DNA of 64,000 nucleotides from JAFLBI01 sp964616465 (lineage in GTDB: Bacteria; Bacteroidota; Bacteroidia; Chitinophagales; Chitinophagaceae), in contig CAZTTO010000001.1 in NCBI GenBank assembly GCA_964616465.1, forward strand, positions 62,001 through 126,000, in the 5' to 3' direction. The notes under the pieces were generated by a model, which was not told the DNA's origin, did no database searches, and was given only the letters and a program-made list of their open reading frames with translations. Every line of letters begins with the position of its first letter. Position 1 is the stretch's first letter. Made by a program: the position numbers and the translations under genes. This document shows, one piece after another, positions 34,495 through 43,753 of the stretch.

Positions 34495-35553
34495 ATGAGA
34501 TTGATTTGTACCCTTATTTTCTTGTTGTTCAATTCTTTGGTTTTCTCCCAAAACCTAACTGGGATTTGGAGGGGATATTTTGTTTCTGGAAGTAATTTGA
34601 TGCCAGAACGCTACAAATTTGAAATTCAAATTTATCAGGAAGTAAACGCAGGCGTAAAAGCGGTAACTTATTCGTATAAACAGACTGAGTTTTATGCAAA
34701 AGCCGAAGCTACAGGCATCTTTACCAGCAAAACAAAAAACTTATTGCTCCAAGAAAACCAATTGGTCGAAATAAAAATGGGACCAAAAAGTCAAGCATGT
34801 GCCATGACCTGTTACTTGGAATATTCTAAAATTGGCAAACTCGAAACACTTGAAGGAACTTTTATATCGGAAAATACCAAGTCAAAAACCAATTGTGGTA
34901 ATGGCAGGGTCTATCTTGAGAGAGTTGAAAAGACTGAGTTTGTGATGGAAGATTTTTTAAAGAAGAAAGCGCCACTTGCAAAAAATCCAGCACCAAAAAT
35001 CAATACAACTCTACCAAAAAATTCAACTGGACAAGCAACTAAAAAACCAGGCGTAAAACCTGGCGCTGAAGACAATTTGATAGACAATTCAACTTCAATT
35101 TCAAAAAAAGTAGAGGTAGGTTCCAATCAATCTAATAACCAAGCTTCAGAAAAAATTGGAGCTGCTGCAGAAATAAAACCTAGTGTGCCTTCATGGGACA
35201 GTAGAAATAATAAGTTGGTGAAAGAAATCAAAACTGAAGCGCAAAAGTTTACTCTGCAGTTGTATGATAATGGAGAAATTGATGACGATACAATTTCTGT
35301 TTATCATAATGGAATTAAAGTAATTGATAGAAAACGCTTATCCTATCAGGCGCTTCAATATGAAGTAAACTGTACATCAGAGACAAGCAAACATGAAATT
35401 ATTGTAGTTGCAGAAAATCAAGGCCGAATTCCACCAAATACAGCACTTGCAATCATAACAGCTGGCAAAAACAAATATGAATTAACACTCAGTACCACCA
35501 ATCAATCGAACGCAAGTATTGTAATTGAGTGCAGTACAAAGCCTCCCCAGTAA
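34495..35553 (+). CDS. Secreted two-domain hypothetical protein
   Basis: The 352-residue precursor has a signal peptide (MRLICTLIFLLFNSLVFS, then Gln). Domain one (about 20-145) is beta-rich with LTGIWRGYFVSGSN and four cysteines. A Lys/Pro/Asn/Ser-rich linker (about 155-235) follows. Domain two (about 236-350) is a small beta-sandwich: KFTLQLYDNGEIDDDTISVYHNGIKV, then KHEIIVVAENQGRIPPNTA. The DNGEIDDDTISVYHNG segment resembles Bacteroidota secreted adhesin-type domains with acidic metal-binding turns. I do not recognise a named family for the whole protein. It is convergent with the TonB receptor gene with no gap. Confidence 0.7.
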   Translation: MRLICTLIFLLFNSLVFSQNLTGIWRGYFVSGSNLMPERYKFEIQIYQEVNAGVKAVTYSYKQTEFYAKAEATGIFTSKTKNLLLQENQLVEIKMGPKSQACAMTCYLEYSKIGKLETLEGTFISENTKSKTNCGNGRVYLERVEKTEFVMEDFLKKKAPLAKNPAPKINTTLPKNSTGQATKKPGVKPGAEDNLIDNSTSISKKVEVGSNQSNNQASEKIGAAAEIKPSVPSWDSRNNKLVKEIKTEAQKFTLQLYDNGEIDDDTISVYHNGIKVIDRKRLSYQALQYEVNCTSETSKHEIIVVAENQGRIPPNTALAIITAGKNKYELTLSTTNQSNASIVIECSTKPPQ

Positions 35554-37914
35554 TTAGAAACTTACATTCCATGTAACTGATGGGATAACTGGGAATAGAG
35601 AAACCTGTTTGGCTGTAACACGCAAATCTCCTCCGCCCAAACTTCCTTCTTGATCAAAGTATATGAAATAAGGATTGAGCCTGCTGTAAGCATTATATAA
35701 AGCAAAGACCCAACTCGATTTCCACTTTCTTTCTTTTTTTGGAATGGGTGTATAGGTAGCAGAAAAATCTAGTCGATGATATGCCGGTAATCGGTATGCA
35801 TTTATTCTACTAAACTCTTGCGTTAAAATACCTCCAACAAAATAAAATCGTTCAGGCATTGTAAATGCATTTCCTGAACCATAAATGAAGGTGGCAGCTA
35901 GTTTCCATTTTTTATTCAAAGAGTACATATTCACAAAACTCAGGTCATGTCTGCGATCGAATCTGCTTGGAAATTTATCACCCTGATTTAAATCAGGGAA
36001 TCGTCTCCAAGTCCAACTCAATGTATAGCCCAACCAACCAGTCCACTGCCCTTTTGTTTTATTAATCAAAAACTCTGCACCATAACTCCATCCTCTTCCA
36101 AACACAAAATCTTCTTCAGGATCGCGTAGTGAAGGTGTGTATCCTTCTCTGTACTCAATTTGATTTTCCATGGTCTTATAATACACTTCCACAGAAGTTT
36201 CGAACATACCCGATTTGGTTTGATGAAAGAATCCTGCTGCATATTGCATTCCTAATTGTGGTCTTACACGAATAGTACTTGGCACCCACAAATCGGTTGG
36301 CAAGGTTGTTCCAGCATTGGTTACTAAGTGTATGTATTGAATATTTCTTGTAATGGCGGCTTTAAATGAAGATTGATCATTCAAACTATACCGAAGTGTT
36401 GCACGAGGCTCCAGTCCGCCATACGACTGCATTCTATCACCTCTTCCATAAACAGTACTATCAAGTTTGTTGCCATCCGCATCTCTTCTAAACATGGTAT
36501 AGGGACCAACTTGACTAAAAAAACTATACCTCAATCCATAATTCAACTTTACCTTTTTTCCAATTTCCCAATCGTCTTGAATATACCCTGCCCACTCATG
36601 TGCTTGTTTTCTAGATGCATTATCAGGTGAAAAAGTGGTGCTACCCTGCGAACTACTTAAGAGGTTAGGAAAAAAGGTATGAAAAGTATATTGTGCGCCA
36701 AATTTCAAACGATGCTCTGGTGTAATAAAATAATCGAAATCATACTTAGCGTTGAAATCTCGAATTCCCGATGACAACCTAAAAGTGAAATCGCGCTGTG
36801 TACCTTGAAACGCAAAATTGTAATCGTTGTACACCAATGTCAAATTAGAAAACATTTTTCTAGAAAAAACATGATTCCAACGTATAGTTCCTGTTGCATT
36901 TCCCCAAGGCACATCGGTTGAGAAAGACCTTCTTGTATTACTGAAATTGAATTGATCTCTACCAAAATATCCGCTAACATATATCTTATCCTTATCAGAA
37001 AACTGGTGATTGAATTTTGCATTCACATCGTAGAAATAGTAACCCGACCCAAAAAAATTACTTTCTCTGCTCACAAATGGTTTTACCAAAGCATCGATAT
37101 AAGTTCTTCTGGCAGAAAGCATAAAAGAGGACTTATCTTTCTTCACTGGACCTTGAACAGAAAACCGAGAAGCTATCAAGCCAATACCTGCATCTACTTT
37201 CCAATCATTTCTATTACCCTCTTTCATATTCACTTCAACAACAGAGGACAATCGCCCACCATACTGCGCTGGCATTCCACCTTTAATGAGTGTTACATTT
37301 TTGACTGCATCTGGATTAAAAACAGAGAAGAAACCAAATAAATGTCCAGTATTATACACCACCGCATCATCTAGTAAAATCAGATTTTGATCAGGTCCAC
37401 CTCCCCTCACATAAAAACCAGCGTTCCCTTCACCCGCATTTCTAACTCCAGGTAACAACTGAAGTGTTTTCAACAGATCGGCCTCTCCTAAAAAAGCAGG
37501 TAAGGTTTTAACAGTGGTCATATTCATTTCAAGCTTACCCATTTGAGCACTCTTGACCTGATTTTCACGCTTTCGAGCAACAACGGTAACCTGTTCGAGG
37601 TTGGTTGAATTTGGCTGTAGATTGAAATCGTAATTAGTTCCGGCTTTTAATTGAAGTTGGAATGTTTGTGTTTGATAACCTACATAGCTACAAGTAAGTT
37701 GATAATTACCTGTAGGAAGGGTAATTGAATAGAAACCATACACATTCGTACTTACACCCTTTCCATCTTGTTGTACTGAAACCACTGCGCCAGAAAGGCT
37801 TTCTCCCGAACTGGCATCACGCACATAACCGTTTACAGTAAACTTTTCCTGTGCCGAACATAGTTGTATTGCGGCAAACATAAAAATAGTAAGAAGCCGT
37901 ATAGCCTTCATCAT
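35554..37914 (-). CDS. TonB-dependent outer-membrane receptor with carboxypeptidase-like N-terminal domain
   Basis: The 786-residue precursor has a signal peptide ending LCSA before Gln. A CarboxypepD_reg-like domain follows (VNGYVRDASSGESLSGAVVSV; about 25-105), then the plug (LLKTLQLLPGVRNAGEGNAGFYVRGGGPDQNLILLDDAVVY) and a 22-strand-type barrel to the C-terminal aromatic residue (SVTWNVSF). Such receptors import substrates using TonB energy. The substrate is unknown, but the upstream DUF3347 lipoprotein (36 bp away, same strand) may point to metal handling. No SusD partner is present. The ATG at 37914 is preferred to a TTG 15 bp upstream. Confidence 0.9.
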   Translation of the reverse strand: MMKAIRLLTIFMFAAIQLCSAQEKFTVNGYVRDASSGESLSGAVVSVQQDGKGVSTNVYGFYSITLPTGNYQLTCSYVGYQTQTFQLQLKAGTNYDFNLQPNSTNLEQVTVVARKRENQVKSAQMGKLEMNMTTVKTLPAFLGEADLLKTLQLLPGVRNAGEGNAGFYVRGGGPDQNLILLDDAVVYNTGHLFGFFSVFNPDAVKNVTLIKGGMPAQYGGRLSSVVEVNMKEGNRNDWKVDAGIGLIASRFSVQGPVKKDKSSFMLSARRTYIDALVKPFVSRESNFFGSGYYFYDVNAKFNHQFSDKDKIYVSGYFGRDQFNFSNTRRSFSTDVPWGNATGTIRWNHVFSRKMFSNLTLVYNDYNFAFQGTQRDFTFRLSSGIRDFNAKYDFDYFITPEHRLKFGAQYTFHTFFPNLLSSSQGSTTFSPDNASRKQAHEWAGYIQDDWEIGKKVKLNYGLRYSFFSQVGPYTMFRRDADGNKLDSTVYGRGDRMQSYGGLEPRATLRYSLNDQSSFKAAITRNIQYIHLVTNAGTTLPTDLWVPSTIRVRPQLGMQYAAGFFHQTKSGMFETSVEVYYKTMENQIEYREGYTPSLRDPEEDFVFGRGWSYGAEFLINKTKGQWTGWLGYTLSWTWRRFPDLNQGDKFPSRFDRRHDLSFVNMYSLNKKWKLAATFIYGSGNAFTMPERFYFVGGILTQEFSRINAYRLPAYHRLDFSATYTPIPKKERKWKSSWVFALYNAYSRLNPYFIYFDQEGSLGGGDLRVTAKQVSLFPVIPSVTWNVSF

Positions 37915-37950
37915 ATTACGCAATAACAAACAACAGGTAGCTATGTTCTA

Positions 37951-38520
37951 TTATTTCCTTAAATCAACTGAATCCTGTACTTCACCACAAATGAGCATGG
38001 TCTTAGGAAGATATGGATTGCGTATATCTGAGATATTACTTAACCAAGTAGCACCTTTATCGTCAAATGCCATTGGACAAAACTGCTGATATACAACAGC
38101 TCGATCGTATTGAACTTTCTTCACCAACTCATATAACTGATTGCCCAACATCTCAAATGACTTACGCTTTTCATCTAGCACCTGCACAGCCTGCATGGCT
38201 TTGAGTTCAGCTTCCATGCTTTGGGTTAACAGCTTTGCATCTAGTAATAAACTAGTATCTGCCAATTCAGAAAATGCAACTCCAGCTATCGCCGTTACAA
38301 GTTTTTGCTCCGCTGCATTCACAGAATCAACTTTTTCTGCTACTAACTGATCTTTTAACTCATAATAGGCATTCAACATGTTCTCAAATGATGTGTTGAA
38401 AGCCTCAGAATTTGCACTCTTGCCTGTTAATTCTTTTGCAGGAGCCGATTCTTCTGTATTCTCTGTACCAGAGTTACAAGCTATAAAAGCTACCAATGTT
38501 AAGCTGAGTAAGTATTTCAT
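37951..38520 (-). CDS. DUF3347-domain lipoprotein
   Basis: The 189-residue precursor has a lipoprotein signal (MKYLLSLTLVAFIAC, Cys15) and a Glu/Ser/Thr-rich spacer. The DUF3347 domain follows: NTSFENMLNAYYELKDQLVAEKVDSVN, QLYELVKKVQYDRAVVYQQFCPMAF and GATWLSNISDIRNPYLPKTMLICGEV. The CPMA and MLxCG motifs contribute Cys and Met that could bind a metal; this domain is often found with copper efflux (CusB-like) proteins. It is probably transcribed with the TonB receptor downstream. Confidence 0.85.
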   Translation of the reverse strand: MKYLLSLTLVAFIACNSGTENTEESAPAKELTGKSANSEAFNTSFENMLNAYYELKDQLVAEKVDSVNAAEQKLVTAIAGVAFSELADTSLLLDAKLLTQSMEAELKAMQAVQVLDEKRKSFEMLGNQLYELVKKVQYDRAVVYQQFCPMAFDDKGATWLSNISDIRNPYLPKTMLICGEVQDSVDLRK

Positions 38521-38629
38521 TTTAAACTATTTTATTATAACTAATCCATCATTCATTTAGATACCCACCAAAATGGTCGTCTAAAAAATTTTGGCAAAGA
38601 TACATTCATTTAACTAGGCTTCTTACATG

Positions 38630-38650
38630 TACTTTTGCCACTTTGGAGGA
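38630..38650 (+). promoter_or_regulatory. -7 box and ribosome-binding-like site of the ABC-F gene
   Basis: TACTTTTG (38630-38637) matches TAnnTTTG, and GGAGGA lies at 38645-38650, 3 bp before the ATG at 38654. Together they exclude the upstream in-frame ATG at 38627. Confidence 0.55.
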
Positions 38651-38653
38651 ATT

Positions 38654-40600
38654 ATGCTCATCGGACTACAAAATGTAACTTTTGAATTTGGTGCAAGAAC
38701 CATTTTACGCAACGCTAGCTGGCACATCCATCCGGGTGATCGGGTTGGATTAATTGGTTATAACGGAACAGGTAAATCAACTTTGTTAAAGCTTTTGGTC
38801 GGCGAATACCTGCCAAGCGAAGGCAGCGTTGAAAAAGGAAAGGAAACTACACTGGGTTATTTGCACCAAGACTTGCTGAGTTTCGATACAAAAGATACTA
38901 TTTTGGAAGTTGCAATGGGCGCTTTTGAAGCTGTTAAACGACTGGAAAAAGAAATTGAAATTCTTGGCGAAAAAGCAACAGCAACTAATGACGAGGCATT
39001 GCTCAACACCTATGCAGAAAAGCTCCATGAATTAGAAGTGCTTGGTGGCTATGAAATTGAACATAAAACGGAAGAAGTGTTGCACGGACTTGGCTTTGCA
39101 GATAGCGATCTTAGAAGACCTTACCAAGAGTTTTCTGGTGGATGGCGCATGCGTGTGTTGCTTGCTAAAATGATTTTACAATCGCCCGATGTACTGTTGT
39201 TGGATGAACCAACCAACCACCTTGATCTTCCTTCTATTGAATGGCTGGAAAAATATTTGCAGAGTTATCCTGGCAGTGTGGTAATTGTGAGCCATGATAA
39301 ATACTTCCTCAATAGAATGGTAAACAAGATTGCTGAAATCTACCAACAAGAGCTTCATCTTTATACAGGCAACTACAGTTTCTATGAACAAGAGAAGGCG
39401 CTCAGAATAGAAATGCAACAGCGCGCTTTTGAAAATCAACAAGAATATATTCGTCAACAGGAAAGATTCATTGAGCGCTTTAAAGCAAAAGCTACCAAAG
39501 CAACGCAAGCCCAAAGTGCAATGAAGCGGTTGGAAAAATTAGAACGTATTGAACAAGTTGAAATTGAAAGGCCGAATATCAAAATCAATTTTAAAGTTGA
39601 TACTGTACCGGGTAAAATCATTTGCAGCTTAGAAAACCTTACAAAGAAATTTGGCGAACAGGTCATTGTTCAACAAGCGCAAGCTGAAATTAATAGAGGC
39701 GATAAAATTGCGTTGATTGGTGCAAACGGAAAGGGAAAATCGACTGTACTAAGAATAGTTGCTGGGACAGAAAGTTTTGACGGAAAAAGACAGTGGGGAC
39801 ATAATGTAATGGAAAGTTTCTACGCACAGCATCAGTTAGAGGCGCTCAATCTTTCGCACACGATTCTAGAGGAAATGACAACCTGCGGGAGTGGTAAAAC
39901 AGAACTTGAACTGAGATCTTTGTTAGGCTGCTTTTTGTTTAGTGGTGACGATACAGATAAAAAAATTAAAGTATTAAGCGGAGGTGAAAAAGCTAGAGTG
40001 GCTCTTGCAAAAGTAATTGCAGGGAAATCAAACTTTTTGTTGCTCGATGAACCTACCAACCACCTCGACATGCACTCTGTTGAATTATTAGCAGAAGCTT
40101 TGAGGAAGTATGAAGGCACCTATATTTTGGTAAGTCACGATCGATATTTCATTGCACAAACTGCAAATAAAATTTGGGAAATAGAAGACCATCAAATCAA
40201 AGAGTTTAAAGGGACTTATGATGAATGGGTTGAGTGGAAGGAAAGAATGAAAAAACTTCAACAAAACCAAACACAGCAAGAGAAAGTAACTGCACCAGTA
40301 ATAGTTGCTCCTGTTCAGCAAAAAGTTCCAGAGATCAAGCAGAGTTCATTATCGAGGGATGAGCAAAAAGAGCTTCAACGATTGCAAAAACAAATTGCCA
40401 AATTGGAAGAGAAGATCAAAGAAAAAGATGCAGAAAAAACCAAAATTGAACTTGAGCTTTCATCTCCAGATAGCTATGCCAACATGCAAAAATTCAATGA
40501 GTTAGACAAAAAATATCACAGCATCCAACTTGAGTTGAACAATATGAACACGGAATATGAAGGACTTTTCGAAAAACTACTTGAACTAGAATCTAAGTAA
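38654..40600 (+). CDS. ABC-F family ATPase
   Basis: The 648-residue protein has two ABC domains and no membrane segment. Domain one has Walker A GYNGTGKST (about 35-43), signature FSGGWRMR and Walker B LLLDEPTNHLD. The interdomain linker is charged (about 235-310). Domain two has GANGKGKST, LSGGEKAR and LLLDEPTNHLD. The C-terminus is a Lys/Glu/Gln-rich coiled coil (about 555-648). ABC-F proteins act on the ribosome, relieving stalls or giving antibiotic protection; this one resembles the Uup/YfmR-like housekeeping type by its C-terminal coiled coil. It is convergent with the PspC gene, with adjacent stop codons. Confidence 0.93.
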   Translation: MLIGLQNVTFEFGARTILRNASWHIHPGDRVGLIGYNGTGKSTLLKLLVGEYLPSEGSVEKGKETTLGYLHQDLLSFDTKDTILEVAMGAFEAVKRLEKEIEILGEKATATNDEALLNTYAEKLHELEVLGGYEIEHKTEEVLHGLGFADSDLRRPYQEFSGGWRMRVLLAKMILQSPDVLLLDEPTNHLDLPSIEWLEKYLQSYPGSVVIVSHDKYFLNRMVNKIAEIYQQELHLYTGNYSFYEQEKALRIEMQQRAFENQQEYIRQQERFIERFKAKATKATQAQSAMKRLEKLERIEQVEIERPNIKINFKVDTVPGKIICSLENLTKKFGEQVIVQQAQAEINRGDKIALIGANGKGKSTVLRIVAGTESFDGKRQWGHNVMESFYAQHQLEALNLSHTILEEMTTCGSGKTELELRSLLGCFLFSGDDTDKKIKVLSGGEKARVALAKVIAGKSNFLLLDEPTNHLDMHSVELLAEALRKYEGTYILVSHDRYFIAQTANKIWEIEDHQIKEFKGTYDEWVEWKERMKKLQQNQTQQEKVTAPVIVAPVQQKVPEIKQSSLSRDEQKELQRLQKQIAKLEEKIKEKDAEKTKIELELSSPDSYANMQKFNELDKKYHSIQLELNNMNTEYEGLFEKLLELESK

Positions 40601-40822
40601 TTACCAATACCTAATTGGGTTTCTCCTAGCTGCTAAAATGTATTCCTTGATATTCATCCAAAATGCCATAATCATGTAAATGATTACTGGCGAGCCCATG
40701 GTTAAAAATGAGATATAAATAAACCACATGCGAATGCGAGAGGAAGCAATTCCTAGCTTTTCTCCCAGGGCGGTGCAAACCCCAAAAGCTCGCATTTCAA
40801 AAAACTCCCTGATTCTTTGCAT
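40601..40822 (-). CDS. PspC domain membrane protein
   Basis: A 73-residue protein consisting of a PspC domain: FGVCTALGEKLGIASSRIRMWFIYISFLTMGSPVIIYMIMAFWM. The CTALGEKLGI-RxxF pattern and the following hydrophobic hairpin are typical. Full PspC proteins regulate phage-shock and envelope-stress responses; Bacteroidota often carry such short stand-alone forms. No other psp gene is nearby. Confidence 0.85.
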   Translation of the reverse strand: MQRIREFFEMRAFGVCTALGEKLGIASSRIRMWFIYISFLTMGSPVIIYMIMAFWMNIKEYILAARRNPIRYW

Positions 40823-40918
40823 ATTTTGTTGAATATTTTACTGTGAAGCTACAACAAAATTATAGATAGAAGGAATATAAAAGTCCATTTCTGCTTTTTT
40901 TCGTCCCCGCGTTTCTCG

Positions 40919-40926
40919 TACCTTCG
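40919..40926 (+). promoter_or_regulatory. -7 promoter box for aconitase
   Basis: TACCTTCG matches TAnnTTTG with one mismatch; a T-rich segment lies about 20 bp upstream. It leaves a leader of about 35 nt before the aconitase ATG. Confidence 0.45.
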
Positions 40927-40966
40927 CCGTGCTCAAAATATTTATATTTCCAAAACTTATCAGACT

Positions 40967-43234
40967 ATGGCGTTCGATCTCGACATGATTAAAAAATTGT
41001 ACGCAGAAATGCCCGGAAAAATAGCCGCAGCGCGTACCACATTGGGTCGTCCCCTCACCCTATCAGAAAAAATATTATATGCTCACCTACACAGCGATAT
41101 GCCTTTACAGGCGTTCGAAAGAGCTAAATCTTATGTAGATTTTGCTCCAGACCGTGTAGCTATGCAGGATGCAACTGCACAAATGGCGCTTTTACAGTTC
41201 ATGCAAGCTGGCCGCCCTAAAGTAGCAGTTCCTAGTACAGTTCATTGCGACCATTTAATTACTGCAAGAGACGAAGCTAAAAAGGATTTAGAAGTAGCGA
41301 ATGCTGAAAGTAAGGAAGTGTACGATTTCTTAGCTTCAGTTTCTAACAAATATGGCATTGGTTTTTGGAAGCCTGGAGCGGGTATTATTCACCAAGTTGT
41401 ATTGGAAAACTATGCCTTCCCCGGCGGTATGATGATTGGTACCGACTCTCACACAGTAAATGCTGGCGGATTGGGCATGATTGCTATTGGTGTGGGTGGT
41501 GCCGATGCTTGTGATGTTATGGCAGGCCTTCCTTGGGAATTGAAATGGCCTAAACTAATTGGAGTGAAGCTTACTGGTAAATTAAGCGGTTGGACTGCTC
41601 CAAAAGATGTTATCTTGAAAGTAGCAGGTATCATAACAGTAAAAGGTGGTACAGGTGCTATTGTTGAATATTTTGGAGAAGGTGCTGTAGCTATGAGCTG
41701 TACTGGTAAGGGCACGATTTGTAATATGGGCGCTGAAATCGGAGCTACTACTTCTACATTCGGTTACGACGAAAGCATGAGCCGCTACTTAAAAGCAACT
41801 GGTCGTGAAGAAGTTGCTGCTATGGCTGATGCAATTCGTGAGCATTTAACTGCAGACCCTGAAGTATATGCTGCTCCTGAAAAGTATTTTGATCAAGTTA
41901 TCGAAATCAATTTGAGCGAGCTTGAGCCACATTTGAACGGACCTTTTACACCAGATTTGGCTACGCCAATTTCTAAAATGAAAGAAATGGCTGCCGCAAA
42001 TAACTGGCCTACTAAAGTTGAAGTGGGTTTAATTGGAAGCTGTACCAACAGCTCTTACGAAGATATTAGTCGTGCAGTATCATTAGCAAAGCAGGCCGTT
42101 GCGAAAGGCTTAAAACCTAAGGCTGAATATACCATTACTCCAGGTTCTGAGCAGGTTCGTTATACCATTGAAAGAGATGGCTTCTTGGAAGTATTTGATA
42201 AAATTGGGGCTAAAGTATTTGCAAACGCATGTGGACCGTGCATTGGTATGTGGGATAGAATGGGTGCTGAAAAGCAAGAGCGCAATACAATTGTTCACAG
42301 CTTCAACAGAAACTTTGCAAAAAGAGCCGATGGCAACCCAAATACAATGGCCTTTGTTGCTTCTCCTGAATTAGTAACTGCATTGGCAATTGCGGGTGAT
42401 CTCACCTTCAATCCTTTGACAGATACGTTGGTAAATGAAAAAGGAGAAGCGGTTAAGCTAGATGAACCTACAGGAATGGAACTTCCTGAAAAAGGTTTCG
42501 CTGTAGAAGATCGTGGTTATCAAGCACCAGCAGCAGATGGAAGCGGCGTTCAAGTAGCTGTTGATCCAGCTAGTAAGCGTTTGCAATTATTAGATCCATT
42601 TGCAGCATGGGAAGGAACTGATTTGAAGGGATTGAAACTTCTAATTAAAGCAAAAGGAAAGTGTACAACCGACCATATTTCAATGGCTGGTCCATGGTTG
42701 AAGTTCCGTGGTCACTTAGATAATATTTCAAACAACCTACTCATTGGAGCTACTAACTTTTTTAATGAGAAAACTGATTCTGTGAAGAATCAACTGACTG
42801 GTGAATACGGCCCAGTACCAGCTACTCAACGTGCTTACAAAGCTGCAGGCATTGGTACTATTGTAGTAGGCGATGAAAACTATGGTGAAGGAAGTTCAAG
42901 AGAGCACGCCGCTATGGAGCCTCGTCACTTAGGTGTTCGTGTTGTTTTAACAAAATCATTTGCTAGAATTCACGAAACAAACTTGAAAAAGCAGGGTATG
43001 TTGGCATTAACTTTTGCTAATAAAGCCGACTACGATAAGATCCAAGAAGATGACAATATTGATGTATTAGGTTTAACTACTTTCAGTCCGAACCAGCCAC
43101 TTACCTTAGTATTGCATCACGCAGATGGTACAAAAGATGAAATTCAAGCTAATCACACCTACAATGAGCAACAAATTGAGTGGTTCAAAGCAGGTGCTGC
43201 ATTGAATATCATTAGAAAGCAAGTAGCAGGATAA
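40967..43234 (+). CDS. acn: Aconitate hydratase
   Basis: The 755-residue protein is of the mitochondrial-type aconitase family. It has TDSHTVNAGGLGMIAIGVGGADA, the first 4Fe-4S cysteine in GSCTNSSYED, the other two in CGPCIGMW, and the C-terminal swivel domain with GDENYGEGSSREHAAMEPRHLG (the arginine-containing GSSRE loop). It isomerises citrate and isocitrate in the TCA cycle. It stands alone with its own promoter and a strong terminator; no citrate synthase or isocitrate dehydrogenase gene is adjacent. Confidence 0.97.
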   Translation: MAFDLDMIKKLYAEMPGKIAAARTTLGRPLTLSEKILYAHLHSDMPLQAFERAKSYVDFAPDRVAMQDATAQMALLQFMQAGRPKVAVPSTVHCDHLITARDEAKKDLEVANAESKEVYDFLASVSNKYGIGFWKPGAGIIHQVVLENYAFPGGMMIGTDSHTVNAGGLGMIAIGVGGADACDVMAGLPWELKWPKLIGVKLTGKLSGWTAPKDVILKVAGIITVKGGTGAIVEYFGEGAVAMSCTGKGTICNMGAEIGATTSTFGYDESMSRYLKATGREEVAAMADAIREHLTADPEVYAAPEKYFDQVIEINLSELEPHLNGPFTPDLATPISKMKEMAAANNWPTKVEVGLIGSCTNSSYEDISRAVSLAKQAVAKGLKPKAEYTITPGSEQVRYTIERDGFLEVFDKIGAKVFANACGPCIGMWDRMGAEKQERNTIVHSFNRNFAKRADGNPNTMAFVASPELVTALAIAGDLTFNPLTDTLVNEKGEAVKLDEPTGMELPEKGFAVEDRGYQAPAADGSGVQVAVDPASKRLQLLDPFAAWEGTDLKGLKLLIKAKGKCTTDHISMAGPWLKFRGHLDNISNNLLIGATNFFNEKTDSVKNQLTGEYGPVPATQRAYKAAGIGTIVVGDENYGEGSSREHAAMEPRHLGVRVVLTKSFARIHETNLKKQGMLALTFANKADYDKIQEDDNIDVLGLTTFSPNQPLTLVLHHADGTKDEIQANHTYNEQQIEWFKAGAALNIIRKQVAG

Positions 43235-43256
43235 CATCCTAAAACATTTATATCTG

Positions 43257-43290
43257 AACCCGTCTTTTAGTTAAAAGACGGGTTTTTTAT
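43257..43290 (+). terminator. Rho-independent terminator after aconitase
   Basis: A long perfect stem AACCCGTCTTTTA/TAAAAGACGGGTT (43257-43269 and 43272-43284) is followed by a T run (43283-43289). It lies 22 bp past the aconitase stop. Confidence 0.92.
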
Positions 43291-43314
43291 TACCTAAAGG
43301 CCTGTTGCTTGGTA

Positions 43315-43322
43315 TAGTTTTG
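43315..43322 (+). promoter_or_regulatory. -7 promoter box of the small membrane protein gene
   Basis: TAGTTTTG matches TAnnTTTG and lies 38 bp before the ATG at 43361, immediately after the aconitase terminator. Confidence 0.45.
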
Positions 43323-43360
43323 TTTAAATTTCCATATATTCATAGCCTAAAACGATTGAC

Positions 43361-43693
43361 ATGCCTTACACTTCTACTATTCCAATGGAGCAGTTGGATA
43401 AATGGCTGCAGGAAGAAAAATCACTCAAATTTGTAAAAGATCAGTTAGAACTGAGTGGTATGCCGTTAGAATTACAGAACGAGATGTATCAGCAATATAG
43501 AAAATCGAGAACTGCAAGGCGACAATGGCGGGGATTTATCTACTTGGGAATAGGCGCATTTCTTGGATTCTTCAGCTGCTTTCTAACTTTGATAGAAGCT
43601 TTCCCTTCTTTAAGTAGTTTAATTTTATACGGAATTACTGGCGTTGGTGTATGTATCATCTTTTATGGTCTATACAACATTTTCGAGGATTAA
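43361..43693 (+). CDS. Small membrane hypothetical protein
   Basis: The 110-residue protein has a soluble N-terminal helical half (PMEQLDKWLQEEKSLKFVKDQLELSGMPLELQNEMYQQYRKSR, about 8-50) and two membrane helices (about 58-80 and 86-106). The N-terminal half has a leucine-rich, helix-turn-helix look reminiscent of SHOCT-like oligomerisation segments, but I cannot name a family. It is transcribed alone between the aconitase terminator and the bidirectional terminator shared with clpC. Confidence 0.65.
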   Translation: MPYTSTIPMEQLDKWLQEEKSLKFVKDQLELSGMPLELQNEMYQQYRKSRTARRQWRGFIYLGIGAFLGFFSCFLTLIEAFPSLSSLILYGITGVGVCIIFYGLYNIFED

Positions 43694-43713
43694 AACAGGT
43701 TATAGAACGAATC

Positions 43714-43753
43714 AAAAAAGCCGCTCTGGAAACAGATGCGGCTTTGTTTTTTT
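43714..43753. terminator. Bidirectional terminator between the small membrane protein gene and clpC
   Basis: Stem AAAGCCGC TCTG with a GAAA tetraloop, then CAGA, one bulged T and GCGGCTTT (43717-43745). It has a T tract on the plus side (43743-43753) and an A tract on the other side (43714-43719), so it can serve both converging genes. Confidence 0.85.
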
